This document shows, piece after piece, positions 51,587 to 60,040 of a DNA stretch of 64,000 nt (its first letter is position 1; every line of letters starts with the position of its first letter). The stretch is from NCBI GenBank assembly GCA_028870845.1, contig JAGWOR010000003.1, positions 1 to 64,000 of the forward strand. Reading direction: 5' to 3'. A model generated the notes under the pieces. It worked only from the letters and a program-made list of their open reading frames with translations. It did no database searches and was not told where the DNA came from. The stretch is from Gammaproteobacteria bacterium (GTDB lineage: Bacteria; Pseudomonadota; Gammaproteobacteria; Natronospirales; REEB76). The translations under genes and the position numbers were made by a program.

Positions 51587-52194
51587 GCCTTCGGTACTGT
51601 ACTGGCGAAGGATGGCCGCTGTGACAGCCGCTGGTAATGCCGAACTAGGCTGGGATGGTCTGCACGCCAATCCAGGTCGGGTAAACGGAAATCAAGCCAG
51701 CCGAGCCCACAGCCCAGAGCAATGTCGGCCAGGGTAATACGCGCTGCAACACACCATTCGCGCCCACCGAGGTCGCTTTCCATCACCCCGAGCCCGGCCA
51801 AAACCTTTCCTCTCTGACGCGCCAGCCATTTTTCACTGCGCTGAGCAGGCTCGCGCTGAGTATGCTCAAGACGTATCAGCACGGCGGCATCCAGGATGCC
51901 GTCGGCCAGCGATTCCCAGCGCCGTACCTGGATCCTTTGTGGGAACTCCTCAGGTATCAGGCTGTTGGCAGGCGACAGATGATCCAGGTATTCGCAGATG
52001 ACCCGGGAATCATATAACTGGCTGCCGTCGTCCAGAATCAGGCAAGGCACCTTGCCAAGTGGGTTACTGGCTTGGATTTTAGTATCCGCGGCCCACACAT
52101 CTTCCGGCAGAAGCTTACAGGCAATGCCCTTTTCCGCCAGCACCATCCGCACTTTGCGCACATAGGGGCTCGAATAGGAACCGATGAGTTTCAT
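51583..52194 (-). CDS. Glutathione S-transferase family protein
   Basis: 203 aa. Thioredoxin-like N-terminal domain (MKLIGSYSSPYVRKVRMVLAE, then the cis-Pro region NPLGKVPCL and DGSQLYDSRVICEYL), followed by an all-helical C-terminal domain (about 90-200). It is a YfcF/GstB-like general GST. It converges on yajQ, and the two stops overlap. Confidence 0.92.
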   Translation of the reverse strand: MKLIGSYSSPYVRKVRMVLAEKGIACKLLPEDVWAADTKIQASNPLGKVPCLILDDGSQLYDSRVICEYLDHLSPANSLIPEEFPQRIQVRRWESLADGILDAAVLIRLEHTQREPAQRSEKWLARQRGKVLAGLGVMESDLGGREWCVAARITLADIALGCGLGWLDFRLPDLDWRADHPSLVRHYQRLSQRPSFASTVPKA

Positions 52195-52287
52195 GTTCGC
52201 GGCCTTGATTAGCTATGCGGGGTATATCAAACTCACTCGATAGACAAATCATATTCCTCGCAACGGAAACGCGTCCCACTTTAATCT

Positions 52288-53016
52288 CTATGGCTTGCCT
52301 GACGATTGCCGGGCAGCGGCTTTAACGTGCAAATCCACTTCGCCGATATTCACACTCAGGCGCATGCTGTCGGAGCCAGAGCCGTTCCAGTCAATACTGC
52401 GGCCCAGCCCTTGATGGTGGCCGGTGGTATGACTCAGATTTTTGCCACTCATAAACAGAGCGGCTTCGCCGATGTTACTGGACAAGCTGATGTTGCCCGG
52501 TCGGTCTGTAGCTGTGATGACGCTGATCTGACCCACGTTGACCCGGGCATTCAGGCTGCCATGCGGTACATCCATGGTCAGTTCGCCAACATCCAGTTGG
52601 GTCCGCACGCCACCACTTACCCCGTTGATTGACACCTCGCCCACTTTCATATTCAGATTCAGAGCCAGATCAACTGGCATCTGCACATACCATTTCTGCT
52701 TGACGTCGTTACTGTCCATCTTGCCCATATTGCTCAATGAAAGTTCCAAGCGCTGTCCATCCCGCTGCTGGAAAATTTGCGCCGCCAGTATTTGCTGCTC
52801 GCTGGCATGGCTTTGCCAGTGGAAAAACCAAAGAAACTCGTTGGATTTCTGTTCCAGTATCACGCGCACGTGCACAGTGTCATCGCTGGATGGCGTGATG
52901 TGCACTTCGCCTACTCCCGCAGTGATCACCAGATTGTTAATACCGTTGGCGGGTATCGCGGCTTGCATCACATGCGGTGCGGCCAGCAATAGGCCCAGAG
53001 TAATGATGCGTTTCAT
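52288..53016 (-). CDS. Secreted beta-helix-like protein (DUF4097-type)
   Basis: 242 aa from the ATG at 53014-53016, eight bases after GAGGAGG; a GTG two codons earlier is possible. It has a signal peptide and repeated VGEVSI/VGELTM/VGQISV/IGEAAL/IGEVDL strands, spaced about 15-20 residues, as in DUF4097/GIN-like adhesin folds. The function is unknown. It is the last gene of the GntR/ABC operon. Confidence 0.78.
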   Translation of the reverse strand: MKRIITLGLLLAAPHVMQAAIPANGINNLVITAGVGEVHITPSSDDTVHVRVILEQKSNEFLWFFHWQSHASEQQILAAQIFQQRDGQRLELSLSNMGKMDSNDVKQKWYVQMPVDLALNLNMKVGEVSINGVSGGVRTQLDVGELTMDVPHGSLNARVNVGQISVITATDRPGNISLSSNIGEAALFMSGKNLSHTTGHHQGLGRSIDWNGSGSDSMRLSVNIGEVDLHVKAAARQSSGKP

Positions 53017-53057
53017 GATCACGCCCTCCTCACAGCGGGATCCAATCCACAGGATAC

Positions 53058-53951
53058 TCAGATTTCGGAACGGTTACGCCGCAGCCAGACGGCTCCAATG
53101 GTGAATACCACGCCGATGATCACTCCGATCCACATTTCTGGGCGCACCAGATAACTCAGGACTGATGATAGAGTCATCAGCTGGCCATGCTGGTCAATAC
53201 CGGATTGTCCCACAACAAATTCCGCCTGATTGGAGTGCAGCATCCCAAACCATCGGGCCAGGTGACCCAGAATCATTTTGGATATGTAATGAGTGTGGAA
53301 TACCACCAATTCCGCTAGCATCATGGCCAGTGGCACCATCACGGTCCAGGCGAGCGGTAACTTGCGGGCCCACGCGGAACACAGCAGGAACCAGCCGTAA
53401 TAGGGCAATAACCACAGCGATTGCACCAAAAAAGCGACTGCCAGCGTGAACCAGCCCAGTAATACAGCAGCTGCGTGGTAATTGGAAAGCAAGCCGATAC
53501 CGGTAACCGCACCGGCCGCGCCAACAATCAATCCTGCCGCAATCTCGAATCCAACCACCACTACGAAGGCAATGGCGGGCGCCGTCACCATGGCGGTAAA
53601 CAGCTTGGATAGCACCATGGCAGTGTCGGATACCGGCATGGATCGCCAGAACATCACGCTGCGGTCCTTGCGGTCTGAATACAGGCAATCCATCAGGTAG
53701 AAGCAGGCCGTCAGCACCAGGGCGAAGTTGAACACCACTGCCCCGGCAATCACCGAGGCTTGCGCATCGCCCATGCTGACGGCGGAATTACCCTGTAAAA
53801 AACCATGGGCGTGGCTCCAAATCAGGGCTCCCATCCCCCACAGCGTGGCCAGCAGCAGGATACCGGCAACCACCAGCTGTACGATCCACAATGAGCGGTG
53901 CTCCCACAGCTCGCGTCTCGCCATTGTCGTGTAGGCCTTCATGGTGTTCAT
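53058..53951 (-). CDS. ABC transporter permease
   Basis: 297 aa with about six spans, no conserved catalytic motif, resembling ABC-2 type permeases of YtrC/D systems. It overlaps the ATPase gene by four bases (ATGA). It forms the membrane part of the exporter or sensor of the YtrA-type operon. The substrate is unknown. Confidence 0.82.
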   Translation of the reverse strand: MNTMKAYTTMARRELWEHRSLWIVQLVVAGILLLATLWGMGALIWSHAHGFLQGNSAVSMGDAQASVIAGAVVFNFALVLTACFYLMDCLYSDRKDRSVMFWRSMPVSDTAMVLSKLFTAMVTAPAIAFVVVVGFEIAAGLIVGAAGAVTGIGLLSNYHAAAVLLGWFTLAVAFLVQSLWLLPYYGWFLLCSAWARKLPLAWTVMVPLAMMLAELVVFHTHYISKMILGHLARWFGMLHSNQAEFVVGQSGIDQHGQLMTLSSVLSYLVRPEMWIGVIIGVVFTIGAVWLRRNRSEI

Positions 53952-54805
53952 TGCGCTGCTCCCGTCATCTTGGCCACAAACAGGTCGGCGACGCTGGGAG
54001 TATGCAACTCCCCAAGTCCGGCCAGTTGTTCGCGGCTCACGCCTTCGAATAAATACAGTTTCTTGCCGAAGATCTCCCGCTCGTGGATGGGTTTCAACTC
54101 CTGGGCTGCAGCAGCTTTATCTGGAGCCACCAGCACCTCGGTATAGGTTTCGGCCACCGCATCCATGGACTCATTGAGCACCAGGCGGCCGTTGTTGATG
54201 AACATCAGATCGGTCAGCAGTTTTTCAACTTCCTCCACCTGATGGGTGGTGACCAAAATGGTGCGCTTGTCATCAAAATAGTCGTTCAAGAGATTTGAAT
54301 AAAATTCCTTGCGGTAAAGGATATCGAGACCCAAGGTTGGTTCGTCCAGGATCAACAGTCTTGCATCGATCGCCATGATCAACGCCAAGTGCAATTGGGT
54401 AACCATACCTTTGGAGAGCTGGCCTACCCGGCTGTTCTGTGAAATCTTGGTGCGTTCCAGGAAACGCAGTGCGCGTTCACGGCTGAATCTTGGATGCACG
54501 GCGTCCACATACTCAATGGCGTGCTTTACCCGCAGCCAGCGCGGCAAAACCGCCACATCGGCGATGAAACACACATCCTGCATCAGCCGGCTGCGGCCCA
54601 TGCGGGGGTCATGGCCCAGCACGTCCAGCTCGCCATCGAAGCTGATCAATCCGAGGATGGCCTTGAGCGCCGTGGTCTTGCCGGCGCCATTGGGGCCGAT
54701 CAGCCCCACAATGCGGCCTTCCTCGATGTCAAAATCCACCTTGTCGAGGGCACGCAGGCCTTTATAGTTTTTACTAAGTCCGCGCGCCTGTACCAGCATG
54801 CTCAT
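53948..54805 (-). CDS. ABC transporter ATP-binding protein
   Basis: 285 aa. Walker A is GPNGAGKTTALKAI, signature QLSKGMVTQ (variant of LSGGQ), Walker B LLILDEPTLGLD, and H-loop TTHQVEE. It overlaps both neighbours by four bases. It is the ATPase of the YtrBC-like transporter. Confidence 0.93.
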   Translation of the reverse strand: MSMLVQARGLSKNYKGLRALDKVDFDIEEGRIVGLIGPNGAGKTTALKAILGLISFDGELDVLGHDPRMGRSRLMQDVCFIADVAVLPRWLRVKHAIEYVDAVHPRFSRERALRFLERTKISQNSRVGQLSKGMVTQLHLALIMAIDARLLILDEPTLGLDILYRKEFYSNLLNDYFDDKRTILVTTHQVEEVEKLLTDLMFINNGRLVLNESMDAVAETYTEVLVAPDKAAAAQELKPIHEREIFGKKLYLFEGVSREQLAGLGELHTPSVADLFVAKMTGAAQ

Positions 54806-55176
54806 GATTTGCTCCGTTTGCCGTCATCCACGGCTTTCAACAATTCCTTCACGTCCAGGTCCAAGCGACCGATGCGTTGCACGATTTGCGGCCACTCAGT
54901 CTTCAGGAAAACCTCGCGTTCATTTTTCATGAGGGAGCGGCTGGCGCCGGTCTTTACAAACATGCCCAAGCCCCGGCGCTTCTCCACCAGTTCCTCATCC
55001 ACCAGCGCCTGGTAGCCCTTGAGCACGGTCAGCGGATTGATCTGATAATCCGCGGCCACCGCCCTGACTGAAGGCAGGGGATCACCTTCCTTGAGTGTGC
55101 CCTCCAGAATCATGGCGACCACCCGGTCCCGCAGTTGGCGGTAGATCGGCGAGCTGTCACTCCACTTATAATCCAT
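54802..55176 (-). CDS. GntR-family transcriptional regulator, YtrA type
   Basis: 124 aa. It has the short GntR winged helix (about 10-78): SSPIYRQLRDRVVAMILEGTLKEGDPLPSVRAVAADYQINPLTV, then a short C-terminal tail without an effector domain. This is the YtrA subgroup, usually repressor of its own ABC operon. Candidate operators are the dyads at 55193-55210 and 55762-55783. Confidence 0.9.
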   Translation of the reverse strand: MDYKWSDSSPIYRQLRDRVVAMILEGTLKEGDPLPSVRAVAADYQINPLTVLKGYQALVDEELVEKRRGLGMFVKTGASRSLMKNEREVFLKTEWPQIVQRIGRLDLDVKELLKAVDDGKRSKS

Positions 55177-55192
55177 GGTTGTTTTCCTCGCT

Positions 55193-55210
55193 GCTCTAGC
55201 CTTGTAGAGC
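55193..55210. promoter_or_regulatory. Candidate GntR operator (dyad)
   Basis: A perfect inverted repeat GCTCTA-N6-TAGAGC lies 17 bases upstream of the gntR start. On the minus strand it contains CTCTACAA, also present in the dyad at 55762-55783. It could instead be an RNA hairpin, but no T-run follows. Confidence 0.4.
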
Positions 55211-55226
55211 GCTAAGTCGCACTACC

Positions 55227-55709
55227 TTAACCGCCGAAATGCCCAAACACCAGCGAATCCAATACGCGCAGCGTCGAGGCGTTCAATAGGGTTCTGCTAG
55301 GGGAAATAGACTCCAGCGCTTCAATCAGAGAGACGCCGGCCACAGCTTCCGCCTTGTCTTTCACCGCCGCGGGCGCCGGATACTTGGGCATGGCATCCGC
55401 CAGCTCCGCCAATTGCCCGACGGTTGGTTTTACTACGATGGTGCCGAGCGCGATGCTTGCAGCAACCGGGCGTTGCACGCCACGCGCTTCCGCAAAACGC
55501 CAGTCATCTTCGCTGGGGGTAACCACAATGGTGCCCAGATTTGCCTGCAGGTTTTCAGCATCCGCCGGGGTTACAACCACGGTGCCAAGCTGGATGGTCT
55601 CAGTCTGACCAATGGCATGCTGTTTCAGGGCTACGCCGGTCACCGCGGCGACAGCGGCGATGTTCAGGGCCAGGGCGACTGCGAATACTGTTTTGCTGAT
55701 AGTGTTCAT
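55227..55709 (-). CDS. Secreted protein with three LGTxVVxP repeats
   Basis: 160 aa from the ATG at 55707-55709. A signal-like hydrophobic segment (about 8-28) is followed by three short repeats: LGTVVVTPADAENL, LGTIVVTPSEDDW and LGTIVVKPTVGQL (about residues 40-95). No known domain is recognised. It is the first gene of the unit with the YtrA-type GntR regulator (50 bases downstream) and ABC transporter. The frame continues upstream to 55850 but this lies in the promoter region. Confidence 0.72.
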   Translation of the reverse strand: MNTISKTVFAVALALNIAAVAAVTGVALKQHAIGQTETIQLGTVVVTPADAENLQANLGTIVVTPSEDDWRFAEARGVQRPVAASIALGTIVVKPTVGQLAELADAMPKYPAPAAVKDKAEAVAGVSLIEALESISPSRTLLNASTLRVLDSLVFGHFGG

Positions 55710-55761
55710 GTTGCTACTCCTCACTTTCCATGTAACGGCCGTTGGGGTCATTTCAGTAACG

Positions 55762-55783
55762 GTGTTGTAGAGAACTATAACAC
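55762..55783. promoter_or_regulatory. Operator dyad overlapping the -10 box
   Basis: Arms GTGTTGTAG and CTATAACAC (8 of 9 complementary) flank AGAA. The right arm covers most of the -10 box of the promoter at 55774-55801, so a bound protein would block it. The YtrA-type regulator encoded just downstream is the natural candidate. Confidence 0.5.
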
Positions 55784-55801
55784 TAGAATAAGAAAAAGCA
55801 A
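55774..55801 (-). promoter_or_regulatory. Candidate sigma70 promoter for the repeat protein/GntR/ABC operon
   Basis: Minus-strand TTGCTT (plus 55796-55801) and TATAGT (plus 55774-55779) are spaced by 16 bases in an AT-rich region. Transcription would start about 60 bases upstream of the 55709 start codon. Confidence 0.5.
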
Positions 55802-55971
55802 GCCCTACAAAGAAAATCTCTTTATATTTATATATATTCAATAATATCAATAAGTTGTGAACAATCTACCCTGAATATCCCCACGCCCGCCGCTGCTACC
55901 CATATGCCGGTAATCGCGGTGGCCCGCAGGCGCTCTGGCATACTGCGATTTCATCCTGGCGGAATCCGTGC

Positions 55972-57015
55972 ATGCTGATCTACGGCGCAAACGGCTATAC
56001 CGGCACACTGATAACGGAATTGGCCCTGGAACAGGGCTTGCGCCCGCACCTGGCGGGTCGTAACCCCGAAAAGCTCAAAATCATGGGAGAACGCTACGGC
56101 CTGCCCTGCAGCGCTTTTGACCTGGAGGATTCCGCGGTCTTGGACCGGAATTTCAAAGATCAACGCCTGGTTATCAACTGCGCCGGCCCCTTCTCGCATA
56201 CCTTTCGCCAAGTGGCTGCCGCCTGCCTGCGCCAGCGGATTCACTACCTGGACATTACCGGTGAAATCCAGGTATTCGAGGGGCTTGCTGCTATGCACCA
56301 TGATGCAGTCCAGGCCGGCGTGATGTTGCTGCCCGGCGTGGGTTTCGACGTCGTGCCCACAGACTGCCTGGCCATGCACCTCAAAGACCGCATGCCCACG
56401 GCAACCCGTCTGGTGTTGGCGTTTCGCAGTAGTGGCGGGTTGTCGCATGGCACCCGCCGCACCATGCTGGAAGGGCTTGGTCGAGACGGCGCCATCCGCC
56501 GCGATGGGCGAATCGTGCCGGTGGAAGCCGCCTGGAAAACCCGTATGGTGGATTTTGGCGACGGCCGTGCGTACAGCGTGGTGAGCATTCCCTGGGGCGA
56601 TGTCTCCACTGCCTGGTACAGCACCGGTATCCCCAATATAGAAACCTATGTGGCCATGAAGCCGTCGCAGATTCGGAGCTTGCGGTTGAGCCGCCACTTT
56701 GGCTGGTTGTTGCGTAGCAAGCTGGTGCAATGGCCGCTGCAGCGACGAATTGCAGCCACACCACCCGGACCCGATGCTGCCACACGCCACCGGACGGAGA
56801 CCCTTGTCTGGGGTGAAGTGTGTGACGCCAACGGCCAGTGTGTCTACAGCCGGCTGCGTTGCGGAAATGGTTATAGTTTAACTTCGCGTTCCGCAGTCGC
56901 GGCCGCCAAACGCGTGCTCAACGGCGACATTAAACCCGGTTTTCAAACCCCCTCACGCGCATTTGGCATCGGCTTTGTGCTGGCATTGGGCGCAAGGATT
57001 TCAGACCAGTCATGA
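55972..57015 (+). CDS. Saccharopine-dehydrogenase-like NAD(P)-binding protein
   Basis: 347 aa. It starts MLIYGANGYTGTLITELA, a Rossmann fold with GxxGxxG, then the Sacchrp_dh_NADP fold. The C-terminal half has no recognisable active site. Members of this group include trans-acting enoyl reductases and uncharacterised reductases. Its role is unknown; it is divergent from the repeat protein and lies 105 bases upstream of mdh. Confidence 0.8.
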   Translation: MLIYGANGYTGTLITELALEQGLRPHLAGRNPEKLKIMGERYGLPCSAFDLEDSAVLDRNFKDQRLVINCAGPFSHTFRQVAAACLRQRIHYLDITGEIQVFEGLAAMHHDAVQAGVMLLPGVGFDVVPTDCLAMHLKDRMPTATRLVLAFRSSGGLSHGTRRTMLEGLGRDGAIRRDGRIVPVEAAWKTRMVDFGDGRAYSVVSIPWGDVSTAWYSTGIPNIETYVAMKPSQIRSLRLSRHFGWLLRSKLVQWPLQRRIAATPPGPDAATRHRTETLVWGEVCDANGQCVYSRLRCGNGYSLTSRSAVAAAKRVLNGDIKPGFQTPSRAFGIGFVLALGARISDQS

Positions 57016-57120
57016 CATGATTGTAATTGTGCTGCGGGTGTAAAATAGGCGTTCTGCTTCGCGAGCATTGCACATCTCGCAGCAGCGCCTGTCCGATCAA
57101 CCCAGGGAGCTTGAATCATC

Positions 57121-58107
57121 ATGGCAAACAACAAGCCTGTACGCATAGCGGTTACCGGTGCCGCCGGCCAGATCGGTTACCAGCTGATATTCCGCATCGC
57201 GGCCGGCGATCTGTTCGGTTCGCAACAGCCGATTATCCTGCAGCTTTTGGAAATCACTCCGGCCCTGGGAGCCCTCAATGGCGTGGTCATGGAATTGAAC
57301 GACTGCGCATTCCCCGCCCTGGCCGGCATCGTGGCCACCGACAACCCGGAGGTGGCTTTCAAGGATGCGGATTTTGCCTTTCTGGTGGGCGCCAAACCCC
57401 GCGGGCCGGGCATGGAACGCAAGGATCTGCTGCTGGAAAACGCCAAAATTTTTTCCACCCAGGGGAAAGCCATCAACCAAGTGGCGAAAAAGAACATCAA
57501 GGTGCTGGTGGTGGGAAATCCCGCCAACACCAATGCCCTGATCACCGCCGCCAATGCGCCGCGCATCAACAAACAGAACATCACCTCCATGATGCGCCTG
57601 GACCACAACCGCGCGGCTTCTCAGCTTGCCGCCAAAACCGGCGCACATGCGAGCGCTGTGAAAAGGCTGGTAATCTGGGGTAATCACTCCACCACCCAGT
57701 ATCCGGACATCCATCAAGCCACCGTCAAAGGCAAAGCGGCGCTGAAACTGGTGGATGAGGAATGGGTAAAAAACGAATTCATACCCACGGTGCAGCAGCG
57801 TGGTGCCGCCATCATCAAAGCCCGCGGCGCCTCATCCGCTGCTTCCGCCGCCTCCGCCGCCATCGACCACATGCGTGATTGGGTCCTGGGCAGCAAAAGC
57901 CAGTGGGTCAGCATGGGCGTGCCGTCGGACGGCAGTTACGGCATTCAAAAAGGCATTATCTACGGCTTCCCGGTGGTGTGTGCCAAAGGCCAATACAAGA
58001 TTGTAAAAGGCCTCAAACCCGGGCCGTTCTCGCAACAACGCATGCAAGCCAGTGAGGCGGAATTACGGGAGGAACGTAACGGGGTTAAAGACCTGTTGGG
58101 CGCTTAA
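57121..58107 (+). CDS. mdh: Malate dehydrogenase
   Basis: 328 aa, NAD-dependent malate dehydrogenase of the TCA cycle, of the cytoplasmic-like type with TGAAGQIGY at the start, [13 protein letters not shown] (substrate Arg), NPANTNA and the catalytic His in [11 protein letters not shown]. The stretch with repeated Ala/Ser ([11 protein letters not shown]) is normal in this family. A terminator follows the gene. Confidence 0.96.
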   Translation: MANNKPVRIAVTGAAGQIGYQLIFRIAAGDLFGSQQPIILQLLEITPALGALNGVVMELNDCAFPALAGIVATDNPEVAFKDADFAFLVGAKPRGPGMERKDLLLENAKIFSTQGKAINQVAKKNIKVLVVGNPANTNALITAANAPRINKQNITSMMRLDHNRAASQLAAKTGAHASAVKRLVIWGNHSTTQYPDIHQATVKGKAALKLVDEEWVKNEFIPTVQQRGAAIIKARGASSAASAASAAIDHMRDWVLGSKSQWVSMGVPSDGSYGIQKGIIYGFPVVCAKGQYKIVKGLKPGPFSQQRMQASEAELREERNGVKDLLGA

Positions 58108-58129
58108 CGCATTCCGGACGAAAACAAAC

Positions 58130-58163
58130 AGGGCCGCAGTGATGCACTGCGGCCCTTTAATTT
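58130..58163 (+). terminator. Bidirectional Rho-independent terminator
   Basis: An 11-bp perfect stem (agggccgcagt / actgcggccct) with a 5-base loop is followed by TTTAATTT on the plus strand. On the minus strand it is followed by TGTTTGTTTT. It separates the convergent mdh and S10 peptidase genes. Confidence 0.9.
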
Positions 58164-58200
58164 GCCCGGCTTGCATTAACCGGGCCAGCACTCTTGGCCC

Positions 58201-59757
58201 TTATTTATGGGTCGATTCGATGAACTTGGCGGTGTTGTCGTGTATGGCCTTCAGCGAAGGTATATGCGCATACACCATGTGGCCGGAGTTGTAAAACGCA
58301 TACTGGATGTTGCTCTGCAGCTTGTCCGGCATCGGCAGATGATGCATGGTGAATACAGCCGCATAGAACGGCGTGGCCAGGTCAAAGTAACCGGAATTCA
58401 GCAACACCTTGAGATCCGGGTTGTAGATCATGGCGGAAGCCAGGTCCGGCATGACGTTGGGCGTGAACGGCAAGGCAAACGGTGCGCCCGGTTGTTGGTG
58501 TTTGAAATCCCATTCCGGGAATACGTTGATTTCCGGCCGGTAACGCATGCCTTCACCGAACTTCAGATCCTTGCGCACATAGTCATTGAAAGCCGCCACA
58601 TAGGCCGAACTGATGGCGGCGGACTGTGGATCGTATTCTGAAGCCTGGCTGAGTGGATCCATGACCGGGCCTGAAAAGCGGCTGTCCAGGCGTCCGGTAA
58701 CCTCATCCGAATCCAGCAACAGCTCATGTTCGAACTCGGGAGCGGTCACACGCAGATTGGCCCTGAGCAGATAGCTCACCGGCAGGCCGGTGTAATTATG
58801 CAACTGCTCAGCCATGTGCTGCTTGGCGGTTGGGTCCAGAGTCGACCCCGCCTGCAGCGCCTTGGCGTAGTCGTTCACGGCGAACTGCTCCACCTGCTGC
58901 AGCAATGGCTGCAATTCCGCAGGCTGGTTGGGCAGTTTGTGGTGGTACCAGGCGGTGGCAGTGAAGGTTGGCAGCATCAATTCATAGGGTAGATCAACCC
59001 CGGGATTGATCTCGGGGAAATCCGCGTTGATGTTGAAATTGAGGATCTCCGAGAGCAGCACAACCCCGTTCAGATCCACATCATCATCGGTTTCCAGGTC
59101 ATTGGCCAGCACCGCCGAACGGGTGGTGCCGTAGCTCTCGCCGAACAGGTACTTGGGCGAGTTCCAACGGCCGTATTTGGACAGGAATTCAGTGATGAAC
59201 TGGGCAAATGAGCGGCCATCCGCATCCACCCCGTAAAAGTCCTTGGGCGTGCCCACGCCGCCCTGGTCCTTGCCAAGGATGCGGCTGAATCCGGTACCCA
59301 TGGCGTCGATGAATACTTCGTCAGTGGCATCCAGCAGGCTGTAGTCGTTGTTTACCAGCTGATAAGGCGCGGCTGGGGTATGGGTGTGATCCTCGGTCAC
59401 CACCCGACGGGGCCCGAAAGCGCCCATATGCAACCAAACGGTGGAGGAGCCGGGGCCGCCGTTATAAAAGAAAGTGACCGGCCGGTGTGCGGGATCAGCG
59501 CCATCCTTCAGGTAGGCCACATAGAACATGCTGCCCGTGGGCTTGCCCTCCTTGTTCTTCAGGATCAGGGTGCCGGCGATGGCTTTATAGTCGATGCGGT
59601 GGCCTTCCACCGTGACAGAACCCTGGGTGGCGGTTTCCTGCGGGGTCGCGGATGCCGCAGACCCAGCCGCTGGCTTGGCGCTGGGTTTATCCGCTGCAAA
59701 CGCCGGTAAGGCCAAAACACTCAGCGCCAGTGATAGATAAAGGACTAATTTATTCAC
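58201..59757 (-). CDS. Secreted S10 family serine carboxypeptidase
   Basis: 518 aa with a GTG start (59755-59757) preceded by AAGGAG at good spacing and a signal peptide (about 1-21). Family motifs are NGGPGSSTVWLHMGAFGPR, the nucleophile in GESYGTTRS, the Asp in LNSGYFDLATPF and the His in NSGHMVY. It acts in the periplasm or outside. It is the second secreted peptidase of the window, together with the S9 enzyme. Confidence 0.93.
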   Translation of the reverse strand: MNKLVLYLSLALSVLALPAFAADKPSAKPAAGSAASATPQETATQGSVTVEGHRIDYKAIAGTLILKNKEGKPTGSMFYVAYLKDGADPAHRPVTFFYNGGPGSSTVWLHMGAFGPRRVVTEDHTHTPAAPYQLVNNDYSLLDATDEVFIDAMGTGFSRILGKDQGGVGTPKDFYGVDADGRSFAQFITEFLSKYGRWNSPKYLFGESYGTTRSAVLANDLETDDDVDLNGVVLLSEILNFNINADFPEINPGVDLPYELMLPTFTATAWYHHKLPNQPAELQPLLQQVEQFAVNDYAKALQAGSTLDPTAKQHMAEQLHNYTGLPVSYLLRANLRVTAPEFEHELLLDSDEVTGRLDSRFSGPVMDPLSQASEYDPQSAAISSAYVAAFNDYVRKDLKFGEGMRYRPEINVFPEWDFKHQQPGAPFALPFTPNVMPDLASAMIYNPDLKVLLNSGYFDLATPFYAAVFTMHHLPMPDKLQSNIQYAFYNSGHMVYAHIPSLKAIHDNTAKFIESTHK

Positions 59758-59969
59758 GGACTTCTCCTTAAGAATTATTGTTGCCGGGCTTCAAATGTCA
59801 CGCCGGCGCACCGGTGCTAAAAACCCCAAATCCACCGGATCTTCGAATTCCACAAACAAAAGCTGGCTTTGGCCTCAATATAACCTATTACCCATCCGCC
59901 TTAAACGGGAGCTTTCACCACCAGTCAAATTACCGCAAGCAACCACTTCGTGTAGCCGGCTGTCTCAAC

Positions 59970-60019
59970 CCAAACGCAATAGGTGCAAGCTGGATAGGCC
60001 AGTAGTAAATTGCGTTTGG
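59970..60019. repeat. 11-bp inverted repeat in the leader of the 60041 gene
   Basis: ccaaacgcaat (59970-59980) and attgcgtttgg (60009-60019) are perfect complements, spaced by 28 bases, ending 22 bases before the start codon. In mRNA they could form a long stem near the ribosome site; as DNA they could be a regulator-binding site. Confidence 0.6.
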
Positions 60020-60040
60020 ATTAAATACCGGAGTTTTGTC

